A DNA stretch of 64,000 nucleotides from G942493375 sp942493375 (lineage in GTDB: Bacteria; Armatimonadota; UBA5829). Where the stretch lies: positions 8,060,001 to 8,124,000 of the forward strand of contig OW818698.1 of NCBI GenBank assembly GCA_942493375.1, given 5' to 3'. The notes under the pieces are model-generated. The model made no database searches. It saw only the letters and a program-made list of their open reading frames with translations, and had not been told where the DNA came from. Shown in pieces: positions 62,874-64,000 of this stretch; position 1 is the stretch's first letter; each line of letters starts with the position of its first letter. Made by a program: the position numbers and the translations under genes.

Positions 62874-63677
62874 ATGAATGTGTCCATCCGATATCCAGTT
62901 GTAATTTGCGTTATTGCATTATTGCTGTTGTGTGCCGGTTGTGCACCAAAATCTATGCCAGAGGAGAAGCCATCTCCTTATGTCCAAGAGTTTTTTAACT
63001 CAATAGACGATAACAACCTAACGAATGTTGATAATCTTCTAAAAAAGGACCCGAAACTCATCCGAGAGTATGTATTTCTTGTCGACAATAAACCTATTTC
63101 CGATGCTCCGTTAGGCGATACACCACTCCACTTCGCTGCCCGGAAAGATGAGCGCCTTGGAATCGTGCGACTACTACTTGAGAACGGTGCTGATATCAAA
63201 GCTAACAATGAATTCAAGGGACAGCCGCTGCACTGTGCAGCTTCGGGTAATGCTTTAGAGGTGTCCAAGGTACTCATTGCAGCAAAAGCGGATATTAACG
63301 CCAGGGACAAGCAGGGAGGCACACCGCTGCACAGTGCAGCGAACTCGTTACCCTATCACAGCGAAGACGGACGGCACGACCAAATCACCAAAATTGCAGC
63401 CTTACTAATTTCCAAAGGAGCCATCGTTAACGTTAAGGATAATAGCGGCCTGACACCACTTCATCTGGCTGCACTTCATGATAACGTGGAGCTTATTGAG
63501 TTGCTAATATCCAAAGGTGCTGACATTAACGCCAAAACCACAGCACCCTTGGAAAAACTCAGCATGTCTTTGGATAGCACTAACAGAAATGAATCAGTCC
63601 CAGCCGGAGCAACACCGCTTGCTCTCACTGAAGATATGTTAACACGTCAATCACTTCAAGAGCACGGAGCGAAGTAG
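62874..63677 (+). CDS. Ankyrin-repeat lipoprotein, copy 2
   Basis: The 267-residue product is a tandem paralogue of the preceding one: lipobox (LLCAGC), shared SPYVQEFFNSID-type start, then repeats GDTPLHFAARKDERLGIVRL, GQPLHCAASGNALEVSKVL, GTPLHSAANS and LTPLHLAALHDNVELIELL. ATG 62874 follows the first stop by two bases. Both end with nearly the same H-G-A-K tail. They are probably co-translated. Confidence 0.88.
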   Translation: MNVSIRYPVVICVIALLLLCAGCAPKSMPEEKPSPYVQEFFNSIDDNNLTNVDNLLKKDPKLIREYVFLVDNKPISDAPLGDTPLHFAARKDERLGIVRLLLENGADIKANNEFKGQPLHCAASGNALEVSKVLIAAKADINARDKQGGTPLHSAANSLPYHSEDGRHDQITKIAALLISKGAIVNVKDNSGLTPLHLAALHDNVELIELLISKGADINAKTTAPLEKLSMSLDSTNRNESVPAGATPLALTEDMLTRQSLQEHGAK

Positions 63678-64000
63678 GGACATAATGAGAAGCTAAGGCG
63701 TTCATGTGCAGTTCTGTTGCACTCAACCTAAGATGCAATCGCAAACCCCATTTCCTTCTCGCATCCTTTACAGAATTCAAATGGGTGTTGTTACATACCA
63801 AATAACAACACCCACACCTTAATTCCCTAGTTAATCTAAACTATGATCTCCGTTTGCGGAGCCGCCCGGACGAGTCAGAGAGCAGCAATAGGCAACGCTG
63901 AACCGAGACCAACCAATGTGTTTATGCGTGTTTATGTGTGTTTATGGGGACTGCCACCTTGTAGATAGTTTTTGTATTTGAGATTAACTAACGCAGGGGC
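63678..64000. other. Intergenic end of window
   Basis: No gene is seen. There is a short 'GTGTTTATG' tandem run near 63918-63950. A 'GGGACTGCCACCTT' word at 63948-63961 resembles GGGATTGCCACCTT at 11740-11753. Confidence 0.5.

Noticed and set aside
1..64000. tRNA or rRNA genes
   Set aside because: No cloverleaf-like or conserved rRNA segments were recognised on either strand by eye; a covariance search could still find one.

Overview
The window looks like chromosomal DNA of a free-living, glycan-degrading bacterium, most likely a member of the Armatimonadota; this placement is inferred from gene content. The pointers are large secreted glycosidase-like proteins, carbohydrate-binding modules, a DUF1559-type pseudopilin with the H-x9-DG motif, PEP-CTERM and dockerin proteins, ankyrin lipoproteins, and a recurring C-terminal 'IKPSHW' domain. 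No rRNA, tRNA or CRISPR array was recognised. Few genes are housekeeping: purA is the clearest. Intergenic spaces are unusually full of inverted-repeat and minisatellite families.

Layout. 1-3.1 kb: the 3' end of a DUF1343 (NamZ-like) gene, a secreted DUF4434 protein and a GH20-like hexosaminidase. 3.2-10.7 kb: a CUT1-type sugar ABC importer in which the solute-binding protein is fused to the MalF-like permease, present as two paralogues on either side of a MalG-like permease that carries a ~400-residue insertion. 11-14 kb: a lipoprotein and a mobile-element scar made of a truncated group II intron, a 3 x 101-bp REP-like array and a RAYT transposase. 14.1-21.5 kb: a giant secreted putative glycosidase and a GH106-like protein, both on the minus strand. 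21.6-27.5 kb: a decayed subtilase/beta-helix chimera and a duplicated PEP-CTERM plus dockerin gene pair. 27.7-30.2 kb: a split chromate transporter and purA. 30.5-32.4 kb: a URO-D-family protein and a class I aldolase. 32.8-36.8 kb: two amidohydrolase-like proteins, one lacking metal ligands, and a DUF4838 protein. 37-40 kb and 49-52 kb: multidomain GH-A enzymes with C-terminal CBM9-like modules. 40.7-48.7 kb: secreted propeller/MBG, Spy-like and unknown exported proteins. 52.4-54 kb: a second URO-D protein and a STAS protein. 54.1-55.8 kb: an IS110/IS1111-type element. 56-59 kb: a GATase-like/CBM9/TIM-barrel protein. 59-63.7 kb: a zinc-ribbon membrane protein, the pseudopilin, a LacI regulator with a consensus promoter and operator, and two ankyrin lipoproteins.

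Together the genes suggest extracellular breakdown of a complex glycan: hexosaminidase-, GH106-, GH39- and DUF4838-like proteins, many with binding modules. The fused ABC importer would take up the products, and the URO-D, aldolase and amidohydrolase genes would process metabolites inside the cell. No ABC ATPase is encoded here, so the importer must use one from elsewhere. The LacI protein probably represses itself and perhaps sugar genes.

Functions were assigned by reading motifs by eye, without database searches. Family names for the large secreted enzymes are therefore provisional, and transmembrane and domain borders are approximate.
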